Assembly (NCBI GenBank): GCA_902799465.1
Contig: CADCAS010000004.1
Location: forward strand, 1 to 52,997
Reading direction: 5' to 3'
DNA length: 52,997 nucleotides
Source of the DNA: an uncultured Eubacteriales bacterium
Lineage (GTDB): Bacteria > Bacillota > Clostridia > Christensenellales > Aristaeellaceae
Below, in pieces: positions 16,686 through 25,043 of this stretch; within the stretch, counting starts at the first letter, position 1; each line of letters starts with the position of its first letter. The position numbers and the translations under genes are program-made. The notes under the pieces were generated by a model, which was given only the letters and a program-made list of their open reading frames with translations, did no database searches and had not been told where the DNA came from.

Positions 16686-18170
16686 TTACATCATGTGCTG
16701 GAGAACCAGCGCTTCATCCGTCGTGGCGGGGTCCAGCTGGGCGACGATGCGGCCCGCGCGCATCACCAGCAGATCGGAGCAGTTTTCCAGCACCTCGGGC
16801 AGGTCGTCGGAAATGATAATGACCGCCATGCCCTGGTTGGCCAGGCGCTGCAGGATGGCGTGGATGTCGTGCTTGGAGCCGATGTCCACGCCCACGGTGG
16901 GCCCGTTCAGAATCAGCACGTCGGGCTTGCAGGCCAGCCACTTGGCCAGCACGATGCGCTGCTGGTTGCCGCCGGAGAGGGTGGTGCAGGCGTTGTCCGG
17001 GTTGGGGGTGGCGATGGCCAGGTCCCTGACCCACTTGTCCACCTCGTCCTGGCGGCGCTTGCGGTCCACCACGCTCAGCGCCCCGGACAGCCCGTCGATC
17101 TCGGAGATGACGATGTTGTCGGAGATGGGCTGGGGCAGGAACAGGCCCTCGCTCAGGCGGTCCTCCGGCACCAGGCCGATGCCCGCGGCGATGGCGTCCC
17201 GGGGATTTTCAATGGTCACCTTCTGGCCCTTCATCAGGATATCGCCGCCCGAGGCCTTGCGCAGCCCAAACAGCGCCAGCGACAGCTCCGTGCGCCCGGA
17301 GTCCAGAAGCCCGGTGATGCCCAGGATCTGCCCCGGCTTCAGCTCGAAGGAGACGTCCTCGAACGCGCCGGGGACCGTCAGGTTTTTGACCTCCAGCACC
17401 GGCTTCTCCGCCTCAAAGGCGGGCTTGAACTTCACGTCCTCGAACTCGCGGCCGGTCATGTAGAAGGTGAACTTCTTGTCGTCCAGGTCCGAGGTGTTGC
17501 CGGTGGCGATCAGCTGGCCGGAGCGGAGGATGGTGAAGCGCTCGGAAATCTCGAACACCTCGTTGAGCTTGTGGCTGACGAAGAGTATGGCGATGCCCTG
17601 GGCCTTGAGCTTGAGTATGATCTCAAACAGCGCCGCGACCTCCTTCTTGGTCAGCGCGGTGGTGGGCTCGTCCATGATGATGAGCTTGGCGTCGAACATC
17701 AGCGCGCGGCAGATGGCCACCATCTGCTTTTCCGCCACGCTCAGCGAGCCCACCAGGCGGTCCAGCTCCACGTCGAAGTTGATCTTGGAGAGGGCCTCCG
17801 TGGCGATCTGGCGCATGCGCTTTTTGTTGACGAATTTGTGTCCCGCCGCCAGCTCCGTGTTGAAGGCCAGGTTTTCCATGACAGTCAGGTTCGGAAAGAT
17901 GGCGAAATCCTGATAGATGACCTGAATGCCCATGGCGATGGATTCGCGGGGCGTGATCGACGTGTAGCGCTGCCCGTTGAATTCGATATAGCCCCCGTCG
18001 GGCTGGTACACGCCTGATATGACCTTGATCAGCGTGGATTTTCCGCAGCCGTTCTCGCCCGCCAGGCAGTGGATCTCGCCCGGCTTGATGTCCAGCGAGA
18101 CGCCCTGCAGCGCCTTGACGCCGGCGAAGTTCTTTACGATGTCCACGGCTCTGAGAAGGTACTCAGACAT
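16686..18170 (-). CDS. CUT2-family sugar ABC transporter double ATPase with altered second Walker B
   Basis: 494 residues with two ATPase halves, RbsA type. First half: Walker A AGENGCGKST near 36, signature-like LSVAEKQMV, Walker B LIIMDEPTTALTKKE. Second half: degenerate Walker A GLLDSGRTE, typical for the family, signature LSGGNQQR, but Walker B reads VLILNGPTVGVDIGSK where relatives read LILDEPTxGVD; Asp and the catalytic Glu are Asn and Gly. ATP splitting is therefore expected only at one site. ATG 18170 has AAGGA 9 nt upstream; an earlier ATG directly abuts that site. Part of the operon rpiB-like, binding protein, ATPase, two permeases. Confidence 0.92.
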   Translation of the reverse strand: MSEYLLRAVDIVKNFAGVKALQGVSLDIKPGEIHCLAGENGCGKSTLIKVISGVYQPDGGYIEFNGQRYTSITPRESIAMGIQVIYQDFAIFPNLTVMENLAFNTELAAGHKFVNKKRMRQIATEALSKINFDVELDRLVGSLSVAEKQMVAICRALMFDAKLIIMDEPTTALTKKEVAALFEIILKLKAQGIAILFVSHKLNEVFEISERFTILRSGQLIATGNTSDLDDKKFTFYMTGREFEDVKFKPAFEAEKPVLEVKNLTVPGAFEDVSFELKPGQILGITGLLDSGRTELSLALFGLRKASGGDILMKGQKVTIENPRDAIAAGIGLVPEDRLSEGLFLPQPISDNIVISEIDGLSGALSVVDRKRRQDEVDKWVRDLAIATPNPDNACTTLSGGNQQRIVLAKWLACKPDVLILNGPTVGVDIGSKHDIHAILQRLANQGMAVIIISDDLPEVLENCSDLLVMRAGRIVAQLDPATTDEALVLQHMM

Positions 18171-18192
18171 GGCTATCATTCCTTCCTAATTG

Positions 18193-18246
18193 GGGCGCGA
18201 CGCGCCCGGAGTAAACGACGGGCGGAGAGACCGAAGCCCCTCCGCC
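18193..18246 (-). promoter_or_regulatory. Intercistronic hairpins between sugar-binding protein and ATPase genes
   Basis: GGCGGAG/CTCCGCC (18221-18246) and a shorter GGGCG/CGCCC hairpin (18193-18207) occupy the 112-bp gap. No U run follows, so they more likely protect or attenuate the message and raise binding-protein levels over ATPase. Confidence 0.45.
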
Positions 18247-18282
18247 AGCCTCAATGAATCAAGCTGTCACACGTCGGAACGA

Positions 18283-19275
18283 TCAGAAGCCGAAGGAATC
18301 CACGTTCTCGGCGGTGATGGTGATCCAGCCCTGGCCCTCGAGCACGGTCTCGGAGCCTTCCTTGAACTGGAGCTCGGTGTAGCCCTCCACACCCAGATCG
18401 ACGGGCGCGGCGATCTCCTCATCGGCCAGCAGCTTCTGGGCCAGCGCCACCATGGCCTGACCGGCCAGCGCGGGATCCCACAGGGTCAGATACTGGACCG
18501 CGCCGGACTTGAGCAGCTCGGCGTTGTCAGCGGGCATGCCGGTGCCGGCGGTGAACACCTTGCCGGACAGGCCCAGCTCCTCGATGGCGCGGGCGACGCC
18601 GGGGGCGTCGAAGGAGGAGGTGCCCATGATGCCCTTCAGATCGGGATACTTCTTGAACAGCTCCTTGGCCACGTTGTAGGCGGTGTCGCCGTTGTCATGG
18701 GACTCCACGCGGGGGTCGGACTCCAGCAGGGTCATGTTGGGATAGGCCTCGGTGGCGCGCTTCACGCCGCCGTCCGCCCACTCGTTGTGGGAGCCGTTGG
18801 TCAGGTCGGCGACCATGGTGGTGTAGACGCCCTCTTCGCCCATGGCGGCGGCCAGGTTGTCCATGATGAACGCGCCGTACAGCTCGTTGTTGAAGGCCTC
18901 GATGTCATAGTCGACATTCTCCAGGGCCGCGCCCTCATGGGCGATGACCACGATGCCGGCATCGCGGGCGGCCTTCAGCGCGGGCTCAATGGACTCCAGA
19001 TCGACGGGGACCACGCAGATGGCGTCCACGCCCTGGGCCACCAGGTCCATGACCAGCTGATACTGGAGGGTGGGGTCGATCTCAGGGGTGCCCTTCTGAT
19101 AGATGGTATCCTCGGGATGGGCGGCGGCGTACTCCTCGACGCCGGTGTTCATGCGAACGAACCAGGGGTTGGAGGCGTCCTTGGGCACGACCACGATCTC
19201 GTGGCCCTCGGCCAGCGCGGCCGCACAGGTCATGACCATCATGACAGCGATAACCAGAGCAAGAATCTTCTTCAT
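18283..19275 (-). CDS. CUT2-family sugar ABC transporter periplasmic-type binding protein
   Basis: 330 residues. Signal peptide MKKILALVIAVMMVMTCAAALAE (shown shortened: MKKILALVIAVMMVMTC, then AAALAE) without a lipobox in the right context, although Cys17 is close to the cleavage region. The mature part is a Peripla_BP_4 fold: VVPKDASNPWFVRMNTGVEE, VAQGVDAICVVPVDLESIEP, DAGIVVIAHEG, LKGIMGTSSFDAPG and AGTGMP. The pattern is closest to RhaS/LsrB-type proteins; I cannot name the sugar. ATG 19275 with AAGGAGG 8 nt upstream. Follows the isomerase gene by 48 nt and precedes the ATPase. Confidence 0.9.
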   Translation of the reverse strand: MKKILALVIAVMMVMTCAAALAEGHEIVVVPKDASNPWFVRMNTGVEEYAAAHPEDTIYQKGTPEIDPTLQYQLVMDLVAQGVDAICVVPVDLESIEPALKAARDAGIVVIAHEGAALENVDYDIEAFNNELYGAFIMDNLAAAMGEEGVYTTMVADLTNGSHNEWADGGVKRATEAYPNMTLLESDPRVESHDNGDTAYNVAKELFKKYPDLKGIMGTSSFDAPGVARAIEELGLSGKVFTAGTGMPADNAELLKSGAVQYLTLWDPALAGQAMVALAQKLLADEEIAAPVDLGVEGYTELQFKEGSETVLEGQGWITITAENVDSFGF

Positions 19276-19323
19276 GGATAGTTCCTCCTTATCTATATAT
19301 GTCAAGCCCTTCCGGGCCGGACG

Positions 19324-19920
19324 TCATTCGTCGCCGCGCAGCTGGAAGCGCAGGTCGTCCTTGGTATCCAGGGTCAGCGGGTAGTCGCCCAGGTGCTTGA
19401 GCTTGAACCCGTTCTTTTTGTATTCCTCGTAGTCGAAGGCCTCCAGCTCGTCGATGGCCAGCTTGTGGAACTCGTAGAAGTTGTGCCACCACTCGTAGCC
19501 GCTGCCCAGCTCGGCGTTGAGATAGGCGTCGGCGATGTCGCAGCCCATCTGGGGCGCCACGTAGAACGCGCCCATGGCCAGCACGTTCACGCCGTTGCCG
19601 GTGATGGCCCGCAGCGCCGCCGGGACCGATTCCACCACGCCCGCGTGCACATGGGGGCACTTGCTGGCCGCGATGTGGATGCCCATGCCGGTGCCGCAGA
19701 AAACCAGCGCGCGCTCAAATTCGCCCTCGGAGATCATCGCGCCGACGCGCAGGCCGATGCGGTGGAACATGTTCTCGGTGTCGTCCACGTTGGGATCGGT
19801 GACGCCCACGTCCGTGATCGTCCAGCCCTTCGCCCGCAGATGGGCGCACACGGCCTCCTTCAGCGGATACCCCGCAAAGTCGGCGCCGACCAGCAGCTGC
19901 TTGTCCTTGATCGTCTTCAA
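19324..19920 (-). CDS. RpiB/LacA/LacB-family sugar-phosphate isomerase
   Basis: 198 residues, longer than RpiB (about 150) by a C-terminal tail of about 50. The isomerase core shows [20 protein letters not shown], the active-site loop [16 protein letters not shown] with Cys75 at the catalytic base position, and [11 protein letters not shown]. The His after Asp in RpiB (CDH) is Phe here (ADF), so the substrate is probably not simple ribose 5-phosphate; tetrose or hexose phosphates are options. The start is TTG at 19920 with AGAGAGG about 8-10 nt upstream; no in-frame ATG or GTG is placed better. It heads the sugar ABC operon under a near-perfect promoter. No kinase is in the operon. Confidence 0.88.
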   Translation of the reverse strand: MKTIKDKQLLVGADFAGYPLKEAVCAHLRAKGWTITDVGVTDPNVDDTENMFHRIGLRVGAMISEGEFERALVFCGTGMGIHIAASKCPHVHAGVVESVPAALRAITGNGVNVLAMGAFYVAPQMGCDIADAYLNAELGSGYEWWHNFYEFHKLAIDELEAFDYEEYKKNGFKLKHLGDYPLTLDTKDDLRFQLRGDE

Positions 19921-19984
19921 GCACTATCATCCTCTCTCTTAACATATATCGGAAAACTGCTTGTTCTAATGCTTCAGCATGTCA

Positions 19985-20013
19985 ATTATAGCGCTTTATT
20001 TTTGCCGTGTCAA
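19985..20013 (-). promoter_or_regulatory. Sigma-A promoter of the isomerase-sugar ABC operon
   Basis: TTGACA (20008-20013), 17-bp spacer, TATAAT (19985-19990), both consensus hexamers. Such a strong core suggests control by a repressor or by carbon catabolite control, although I see no clear operator palindrome. Confidence 0.85.
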
Positions 20014-20082
20014 TATAAATTATTAATTCTTTTGTGGATGAATCGGTCCATCGGTCACTCTATCAATGGATTGGGATTTATA

Positions 20083-20256
20083 GAATTAGGAATGAGGAAT
20101 GAGGAATTAGGAATTAATAGCGGCTGCTGCGCACTCAGCATGGACGGCCGCCCCTACAGTGCGCGCGGCAGCAGCTATCTTTAATTCCTAATTCCTAATT
20201 TCTAATTCCCAATTCCTAATTCTAAAATTCCCTACTGCCTACTCCCTACTCCCTTA
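20083..20256. repeat. Intergenic palindromic repeat, family A with a family C half-arm appended
   Basis: GAATTAG/GAATGAG units (20083-20117), core with GCGGCTGCTGCGC, GGCCGCCCCTACAG and CGCGGCAGCAGC, right arm of CCTAATT/CCCAATT (20183-20223), followed by the family C arm CCTACTGCCTACTCCCTAC (20231-20255). It lies between divergent promoters, so it is not simply a terminator. Confidence 0.8.
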
Positions 20257-20265
20257 TCCCCGCCC

Positions 20266-20294
20266 TTGCATTCCTCCATCCGTGATGCTATACT
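20266..20294 (+). promoter_or_regulatory. Promoter of the GATase-like gene
   Basis: TTGCAT (20266-20271), 17-bp spacer, TATACT (20289-20294), 32 nt before the ATG. The -35 begins about 10 nt past the repeat arm. Confidence 0.65.
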
Positions 20295-20325
20295 GTTTTC
20301 AGTCAACATGAGAGGAGATGTTTAT

Positions 20326-21078
20326 ATGCGCAAACCGAGGATACTGTTCGTCGGGGAGTCCTGGCAGGTCCACGTCCAGGAGACCAAGGGCTTCGACGTG
20401 TTCACCTACGACTACTACGAGACCGCCGTCCAGTACATCCAGAAGGCGCTCACCGACGCGGGCTGCGAATTCACCCACGTCCCGGCGCACATGGTGGAGT
20501 TCAGCTTTCCCAACGACCCGGAGGCGCTGAAGGCCTACGACGCGGTCATGTTCTCCGACGTTGGCGCGAACACCTTCAACCTGCCGATGAACGTGTTCCA
20601 GCGCCTGACCCCCACCCCCAACCGGCTGGAGGCCGTGCGGGACTACGTCGCCGGCGGCGGGGCCTTCGTGATGATTGGCGGCTACCTCACCTTCATGGGC
20701 ATCCAGGGCCGGGGCTGCTACCGCAACTCGGCGCTGGCGGAGGTGCTGCCGGTGGAGCTGCTGCCGGGGGACGACCGCGTCGAGGCCAGCGCCGGCATCA
20801 AACCCCGGCTGCTGCTGCCCGACCACCCCATCGCCGAGGGCCTGCCGGGGGACTGGCCCATGGTGCTGGGCTACAACCGCCTGACCGCCAAGCCCGGGAC
20901 CGAGGTGGTCGCCGCCCTGAACGACGACCCCATGATCGTCGCGGGCAGCTACGGCGAGGGCCGCGTGCTGGCCTACGCCACCGACTGCGCGCCCCACTGG
21001 TCGCCCGTGGAATTCTGTGAATGGCCCGGCTACCGGACGCTGTGGTCCAACATCATCCATTGGCTGATCGAGCGCTGA
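20326..21078 (+). CDS. Class I glutamine amidotransferase-like protein (PF07090/DUF1355 type)
   Basis: 250 residues. PRILFVGESWQVHVQETKGF, YDAVMFSDVGANTF, GGGAFVMIGGYLTFMG, AEVLPVELLPGDDRVE and GEGRVLAYATDCAPHWSP follow the GATase1-like/DUF1355 family seen in Salmonella STM3548 and many Firmicutes. There is no nucleophilic Cys in a GxCxG elbow (the position is MIGGY), so classical glutaminase activity is unlikely. Cytoplasmic. ATG 20326 with GAGGAG 7 nt upstream. It converges with the GNAT gene, with only 4 nt between the stops and no terminator of its own. Function unknown. Confidence 0.85.
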   Translation: MRKPRILFVGESWQVHVQETKGFDVFTYDYYETAVQYIQKALTDAGCEFTHVPAHMVEFSFPNDPEALKAYDAVMFSDVGANTFNLPMNVFQRLTPTPNRLEAVRDYVAGGGAFVMIGGYLTFMGIQGRGCYRNSALAEVLPVELLPGDDRVEASAGIKPRLLLPDHPIAEGLPGDWPMVLGYNRLTAKPGTEVVAALNDDPMIVAGSYGEGRVLAYATDCAPHWSPVEFCEWPGYRTLWSNIIHWLIER

Positions 21079-21082
21079 CCCG

Positions 21083-21613
21083 TCAGCCGTCCCTTTCCAC
21101 CCGCTTCTCCATACACACCAACGCCACGCCCGGAATGCCGTTGAACTCGCAGGGGATGGTGCCGCTCTCCCGGTAGCCGTGCCTCGCGTACATCTTTCGC
21201 GCAGCGGTGTTCCGGGCATTCGTGTTGATGCGGAGGGCGACACACCCCATTTCAGCGGCCATGTCCTCATAGAATTGCAGGAAGCGCCGGGCATGGCCCC
21301 GGCCCGAGCGCGCGGGGTCCACCGTCAGCGTGTGCAGCACCAGCACCTGGTCGTCCCGCGCGGGCGTCTGCCAGGCCACCTGCGCGTAGGCGGGCATCTG
21401 CTCCCGATTGATGCGCGCCGAGGCAACGACGCGCCCGCCCTCCTCCAGCACGTACATCTCCCCCGCCGCCACCGCCGCGCGGGCCGTGGCCTCCATCGGG
21501 TACACCCCGCGCACCCAGCCCGTGGTCATCGCGCCCGCTTCCTCCAGATCGTGTATCGCGTCGTAAATGGCCGCGATGGCCTTCACGTCCCCCTGCTCTG
21601 CCTTGCGTATCAT
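21083..21613 (-). CDS. GNAT-family N-acetyltransferase
   Basis: 176 residues. IRKAEQGDVKAIAAIYDAI, a VLVLHTLTVDPARSGRGHAR acetyl-CoA loop (R-x-G-R-G), and RINTNARNTAARKMYARHGY are standard GNAT motifs A and B. The substrate is unknown. ATG 21613 with GGAGG 7 nt upstream. A single gene, tail-to-tail with the GATase-like gene. Confidence 0.9.
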   Translation of the reverse strand: MIRKAEQGDVKAIAAIYDAIHDLEEAGAMTTGWVRGVYPMEATARAAVAAGEMYVLEEGGRVVASARINREQMPAYAQVAWQTPARDDQVLVLHTLTVDPARSGRGHARRFLQFYEDMAAEMGCVALRINTNARNTAARKMYARHGYRESGTIPCEFNGIPGVALVCMEKRVERDG

Positions 21614-21724
21614 GTGTGTCCTCCAATGCTGTGTGGTCGCTTTGGCCAATGCGGCTGTCCGGTTCTATTGTTTGTTTGGAAGTATCTGTTCAGTTCTGTT
21701 GGGATAAATAGGGGGTACCTGGAA

Positions 21725-21949
21725 GAATTAGGAATTAGGAATTAGGAATTAGGAATTAGGAATTAGGAATTAGGAATTAGGAATTAGGAATTAGGAATTA
21801 GGAATGAATAGTCGCTGCCGCGCACTCTGTAGGGGCGGCCATTGGCCGCCCGCCATATACCGAAACAATACGTACTGCCTGGCAGGCGGCGCATCGCTGC
21901 CCCTTCGCAGCCAAGCCATTTATAATTCCTAATTCCTCATTCCCCATTG
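21725..21949. repeat. Intergenic palindromic repeat, family A, with 11 exact GAATTAG heptamers
   Basis: Eleven exact tandem GAATTAG units (21725-21801), a core GTAGGGGCGGCCATTGGCC, GCCATATACCGAAACAATAC, GTACTGCCTGGCAGGCGGC and a short right arm TAATTCCTAATTCCTCATTC. The core is almost the same as in the copy at 44561. Just left of the arm (about 21678-21700) is TATCTGTTCAGTTCTG, a piece of family B. Confidence 0.9.
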
Positions 21950-21961
21950 TCCAACAACAAA

Positions 21962-22007
21962 CGGCCGAGGGGCCGCGTACATTGACATATGCGCGATCCC
22001 TCGGCCG
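21962..22007 (-). terminator. Terminator of the cstA-ridA operon
   Basis: CGGCCGAGGG (21962-21971) pairs with CCCTCGGCCG (21998-22007); the 26-nt interior can itself fold (CGCGCATATG / CATGTACGCG-like). On the minus strand it is followed by TTTGTTGTT. It is about 30 nt past the ridA stop. Confidence 0.75.
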
Positions 22008-22038
22008 CGTCCGTGTTTTCCCGGTTAATTCAGTGCGG

Positions 22039-22413
22039 TCAGTCCTGCTTCACCGCAACGACCTCGATCTCCACCAGGCCGTCCTTCGGAAGCCGCGACA
22101 CCTCCACGCAGGAGCGGGCGGGCTTGTGGTCGCCGAAGAAGGCGCTGTAGACGGCGTTGACACAGGCAAAGTCGTCCATGGAGCGGATAAAGACGGTGGT
22201 CTTGACCACATCTGTGACGGCGTAGCCCGCCGCGTCGAGTATGGCCCCGATGTTGGACAGGCTCTGCCGGGTCTGGGCCTCCACACCCTCGGGGAGTGAG
22301 CCCGTGGCGGGGTCGAGTCCCAGCTGGCCGGAGGTATAGAGAGCCGCGCCGACGCGAACGGCCTGGGAATAGGGGCCGATGGCCGCGGGGGCCTTGGGGG
22401 TGCTGATGATCAT
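22039..22413 (-). CDS. ridA: RidA family reactive imine/enamine deaminase
   Basis: 124 residues, usual length. PKAPAAIGPYSQAVRVGA, LYTSGQLGLDP, TRQSLSNIGAILDAAGY, VFIRSMDDFACVNAVY, ARSCVEVSRLPKDGLVEIEV follow the RidA/YjgF trimer family, with the conserved Arg (ARSCVEV) that binds the imine carboxylate and the Glu in IEVVAV. It hydrolyses 2-aminoacrylate and similar reactive products of PLP enzymes. ATG 22413 with AAAGGAG 8 nt upstream. Co-transcribed behind cstA with a 23-nt gap. Confidence 0.95.
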   Translation of the reverse strand: MIISTPKAPAAIGPYSQAVRVGAALYTSGQLGLDPATGSLPEGVEAQTRQSLSNIGAILDAAGYAVTDVVKTTVFIRSMDDFACVNAVYSAFFGDHKPARSCVEVSRLPKDGLVEIEVVAVKQD

Positions 22414-22436
22414 GGAAACGCTCCTTTCAGGTCGGA

Positions 22437-23852
22437 TCACAGCCCGGCCTTCGCGGCGCGAAGGCGGGTGATGTAGAACGCGAAGCACGCCACGGCGAAC
22501 ACGATGCCCACGGGATAGCCCACGCCGCTGCCTAGGCGGAAGCCCTCCTGCGCCATGAGGATGTAGGTCATGGAGACCGCGGACATGAACGTGGCGGGCA
22601 GAGCGGTGATCAGGCTCGTCAGCTTGTTGGACTGGGTCTTCAGCAGGTAGGCCGTGGCCACCCACAGGCTGATCATGGCAAGGGTCTGGTTGCTCCAGGA
22701 GAAGTAGCGCCAGAGCACGTTGAAGTCCAGCTGGGTCAGCACCGCCGCAATGGCCAGCAGCGGGAGGGTGATCAGCAGCCGGTTCTTGATGGGCTTCTGG
22801 TCCAGGTGGAAGATCTCGGAGAGGATCAGCCGCGCGCTCCGGAAGGCGGTGTCGCCGGAGGTGATGGGGCAGGCGATGACGCCGATGATGGCCAGCACGC
22901 CGCCGACCAGGCCCAGCATCCCGGTGGAGATGTCGTACACCACGCCGGACTGGCCCAGCGTGGAGAGCGCCTGATTCAGCCCGCCGGTGGCGCCGTAGAA
23001 CGCGACGCCGCCCGCCGCCCACACCAGCGCGATCACGGACTCGGACAGCATGGCGCCGTAGAAGATCTTGCGGCCCGTGCGCTCGGAGGTGATGCACTTG
23101 GACACCATGGGCGACTGCGTGGCATGGAAGCCGGAGATGGCGCCGCAGGCCACCGTGACGAACATGTACGGCCAGACGGGCAGTCCCTCGGGATGCAGGT
23201 TGGCCAGGGTCAGCTCGGGCACCTTGTAGCCGCCGAACACGATGCCGCCCATGATGCCCGCCGCCATGATGATGAGCACCGTGCCGAACACCGGGTACAG
23301 CCTGCCGATGATCTTGTCGATGGGCAGCAGCGTGGCGGCCACATAGTAGGCCAGTATGATGACCACCCACAGCATGGTGTCGTTCTCAAAGGGCGTCAGC
23401 CGGGCGATCAGCGCCGCGGGGCTGTTGACGAACACCGTGCCCGTCAACAGCAGCAGCAGCACCGAGAACAGGCGCATGCCCCACTTCGCGCCGCTGCCGA
23501 GGTAGATGCCCGAGAGCTCCGCGATGGACTTGCCCTCGTGGCGCTCGGAGATCATGCCCACCATGTAATCGTGGACCGCGCCGCCCAGCACCGAGCCGAA
23601 GATGATCCACAGAAAGACCACCGGGCCGAAGCACGCGCCCATCAGGGGCCCGAAGATGGGGCCCGTCCCGGCGATGTTCAGCAGCTGGACCAGGAAGGCC
23701 CGCCAGGTCTTCATGGGCACGTAGTCCACGCCGTCAGTCATGCTGTTGGCGGGGGTGACGCGGTCATCCGGGCCAAAGGTGCGCTCCACCAGCCTGCCGT
23801 AGGTCGCATACCCCACGATCAGCACCAGGAAGGACAGTAACAGGGTAATCAT
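22437..23852 (-). CDS. cstA: CstA-family transporter (short Gram-positive form)
   Basis: 471 residues with 12-13 likely helices; shorter than E. coli CstA (about 700). Family motifs: GRLVERTFGPDDRVTPAN, YVPMKTWRAFLVQLLNIAGT, GPIFGPLMGACFGPVVFLWI, GAVHDYMVGMISERHEGKS, GFHATQSPMVSKCITSE, and GDTAFRSARLI. The family imports peptides or pyruvate during carbon limitation. ATG 23852 with GGAGG 9 nt upstream; an upstream in-frame ATG has no signal. Coupling with ridA suggests use of amino-acid-derived carbon, which is inference. Confidence 0.93.
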   Translation of the reverse strand: MITLLLSFLVLIVGYATYGRLVERTFGPDDRVTPANSMTDGVDYVPMKTWRAFLVQLLNIAGTGPIFGPLMGACFGPVVFLWIIFGSVLGGAVHDYMVGMISERHEGKSIAELSGIYLGSGAKWGMRLFSVLLLLLTGTVFVNSPAALIARLTPFENDTMLWVVIILAYYVAATLLPIDKIIGRLYPVFGTVLIIMAAGIMGGIVFGGYKVPELTLANLHPEGLPVWPYMFVTVACGAISGFHATQSPMVSKCITSERTGRKIFYGAMLSESVIALVWAAGGVAFYGATGGLNQALSTLGQSGVVYDISTGMLGLVGGVLAIIGVIACPITSGDTAFRSARLILSEIFHLDQKPIKNRLLITLPLLAIAAVLTQLDFNVLWRYFSWSNQTLAMISLWVATAYLLKTQSNKLTSLITALPATFMSAVSMTYILMAQEGFRLGSGVGYPVGIVFAVACFAFYITRLRAAKAGL

Positions 23853-23991
23853 GCTTGGATGCCTCCAGTCGATACATACTTTCCTGCGCGCCGCCCCGTC
23901 ACAGCCGGGGCAGTGTATCAGTCGATGGTGAGATGGTATAACAGCCATACAAGAATGCCGCAGAAGCTGTGGTTCGCGGCCTTTTCGCGCT

Positions 23992-24615
23992 TTATTCCGC
24001 CCGGGGGAGGCTCCAGTGATAGTGCGCCGCCAGCAGGCGCAGCACCACGATGGCGGCCGCGCCTACGAACATCGAGGCGCTCTCCCCGATGACCGGCCAG
24101 AGCAGGGCGCAGGCCCACGCGCCGATGATGGAGGCGCAGGCGTAGAAGTGCTTGACGAAGATGGAGGGCGTGTGTCCCGCGAACACATCCCGCATCAGGC
24201 CCCCGCCCACGCCGGTCAGCACGCCCACGAAGGTCTGGAGGAACAGATTGGCCTCCGCCCCGGAGGCCTTCGCCACGTGGATGCCGGTCACGGTGAAGAG
24301 TCCCAGCCCCACCGAATCCATCGCCAGCAGCAGCTTTTCATACACCGCGCCCATGTTCCCGATGTCGGCGTAGGGGTGCCGGATGAACAGCACCGCGCTG
24401 ACCACCACCGCCGTCACCGCAAAGATCGGGTCCCGAAACGCCGCGGGCGGGGTGATGTTCAATATCAGGTCCCGCAGCACGCCGCCGCCCACCGCCGTGG
24501 TCAGCCCCAGTATGCAGACCCCGAAGATGTCCATCCGCTTCTGAAGCCCCACGATCGCCCCCGATATGGCAAAGGCAACGGTCCCCAGTATTTCCAGCGC
24601 CAATAAGATGTGCAT
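23992..24615 (-). CDS. TRIC/UPF0126 family membrane protein
   Basis: 207 residues, seven helices, two repeated UPF0126 units: AISGAIVGLQKRMDIFGVCI, LTTAVGGGVLRDLIL and, in the second half, GVLTGVGGGLMRDVFAGHTP. The GGG(V/L)xRD motifs line the pore in bacterial TRIC cation channels, while YicG/YadS-type relatives have been linked to glycine uptake, so cation channel or small amino-acid transport are both open. ATG 24615; the closest purine-rich site (GAGG) is about 13 nt upstream, somewhat far. Confidence 0.9.
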   Translation of the reverse strand: MHILLALEILGTVAFAISGAIVGLQKRMDIFGVCILGLTTAVGGGVLRDLILNITPPAAFRDPIFAVTAVVVSAVLFIRHPYADIGNMGAVYEKLLLAMDSVGLGLFTVTGIHVAKASGAEANLFLQTFVGVLTGVGGGLMRDVFAGHTPSIFVKHFYACASIIGAWACALLWPVIGESASMFVGAAAIVVLRLLAAHYHWSLPRAE

Positions 24616-24650
24616 TGAGCGTAATCCATCCTCTTCCCGGTGAGCTTTTT

Positions 24651-25043
24651 AGGGAGTAGGGAGTAGGCAGTAGGGAGTAGGGGAGTAGGGGAGTAGGGGA
24701 GAACGGCAGAGGTCAGCGTTCTCATCAGCTCGGATGTGTCAAAGAAGGGTTTGGCGCGCTGACAGAAAACGGCCTCTTCCCCCTTCGGCCCGCCTTCCCT
24801 GAAGGAGAAGGCTTTTGGCTGCGGGATTGTCGGCATCTTGCCTTCCCCTTCAGGGGAAGGTGGCAGCCCGAAGGGCTGACGAAAGAGGTCGTCCCCCATC
24901 CGCCAATCCCAGTTCATCACAACAGAGGCGAACCGTTCCAAAGCACGTCAATCATCCCACGTAAAACACAAAGCCTTCAACAGAAATCCAAACCTCTGCC
25001 GTAACTCCCCCTGCTCCCTACTGCTTACCCCCTGCTTCCTAAT
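24651..25043. repeat. Intergenic palindromic repeat, family C (GGGAGTA arms), with nested element
   Basis: Left arm AGGGAGTAGGGAGTAGGCAG followed by further GGGAGTA units (24651-24700), inner pair GAACGGCAGAGG / CCTCTGCCGTAACTCC, and right arm CTCCCTACTGCTTACCCCCT (25013-25043). Nested in it are GCCTTCCCTGAAGGAGAAGGC and CCTTCCCCTTCAGGGGAAGG hairpins and GAAAGAGGTCGTCCCC, kin of the 80-bp element at 2441. The last arm unit, GAATTAG on the minus strand, holds the TAG stop of the SH3 gene. Confidence 0.8.

Noticed and set aside
21725..21801. Heptamer run as an origin iteron or CRISPR-like array
   Set aside because: The same arms appear in many gaps as parts of palindromes and no replication gene is nearby.
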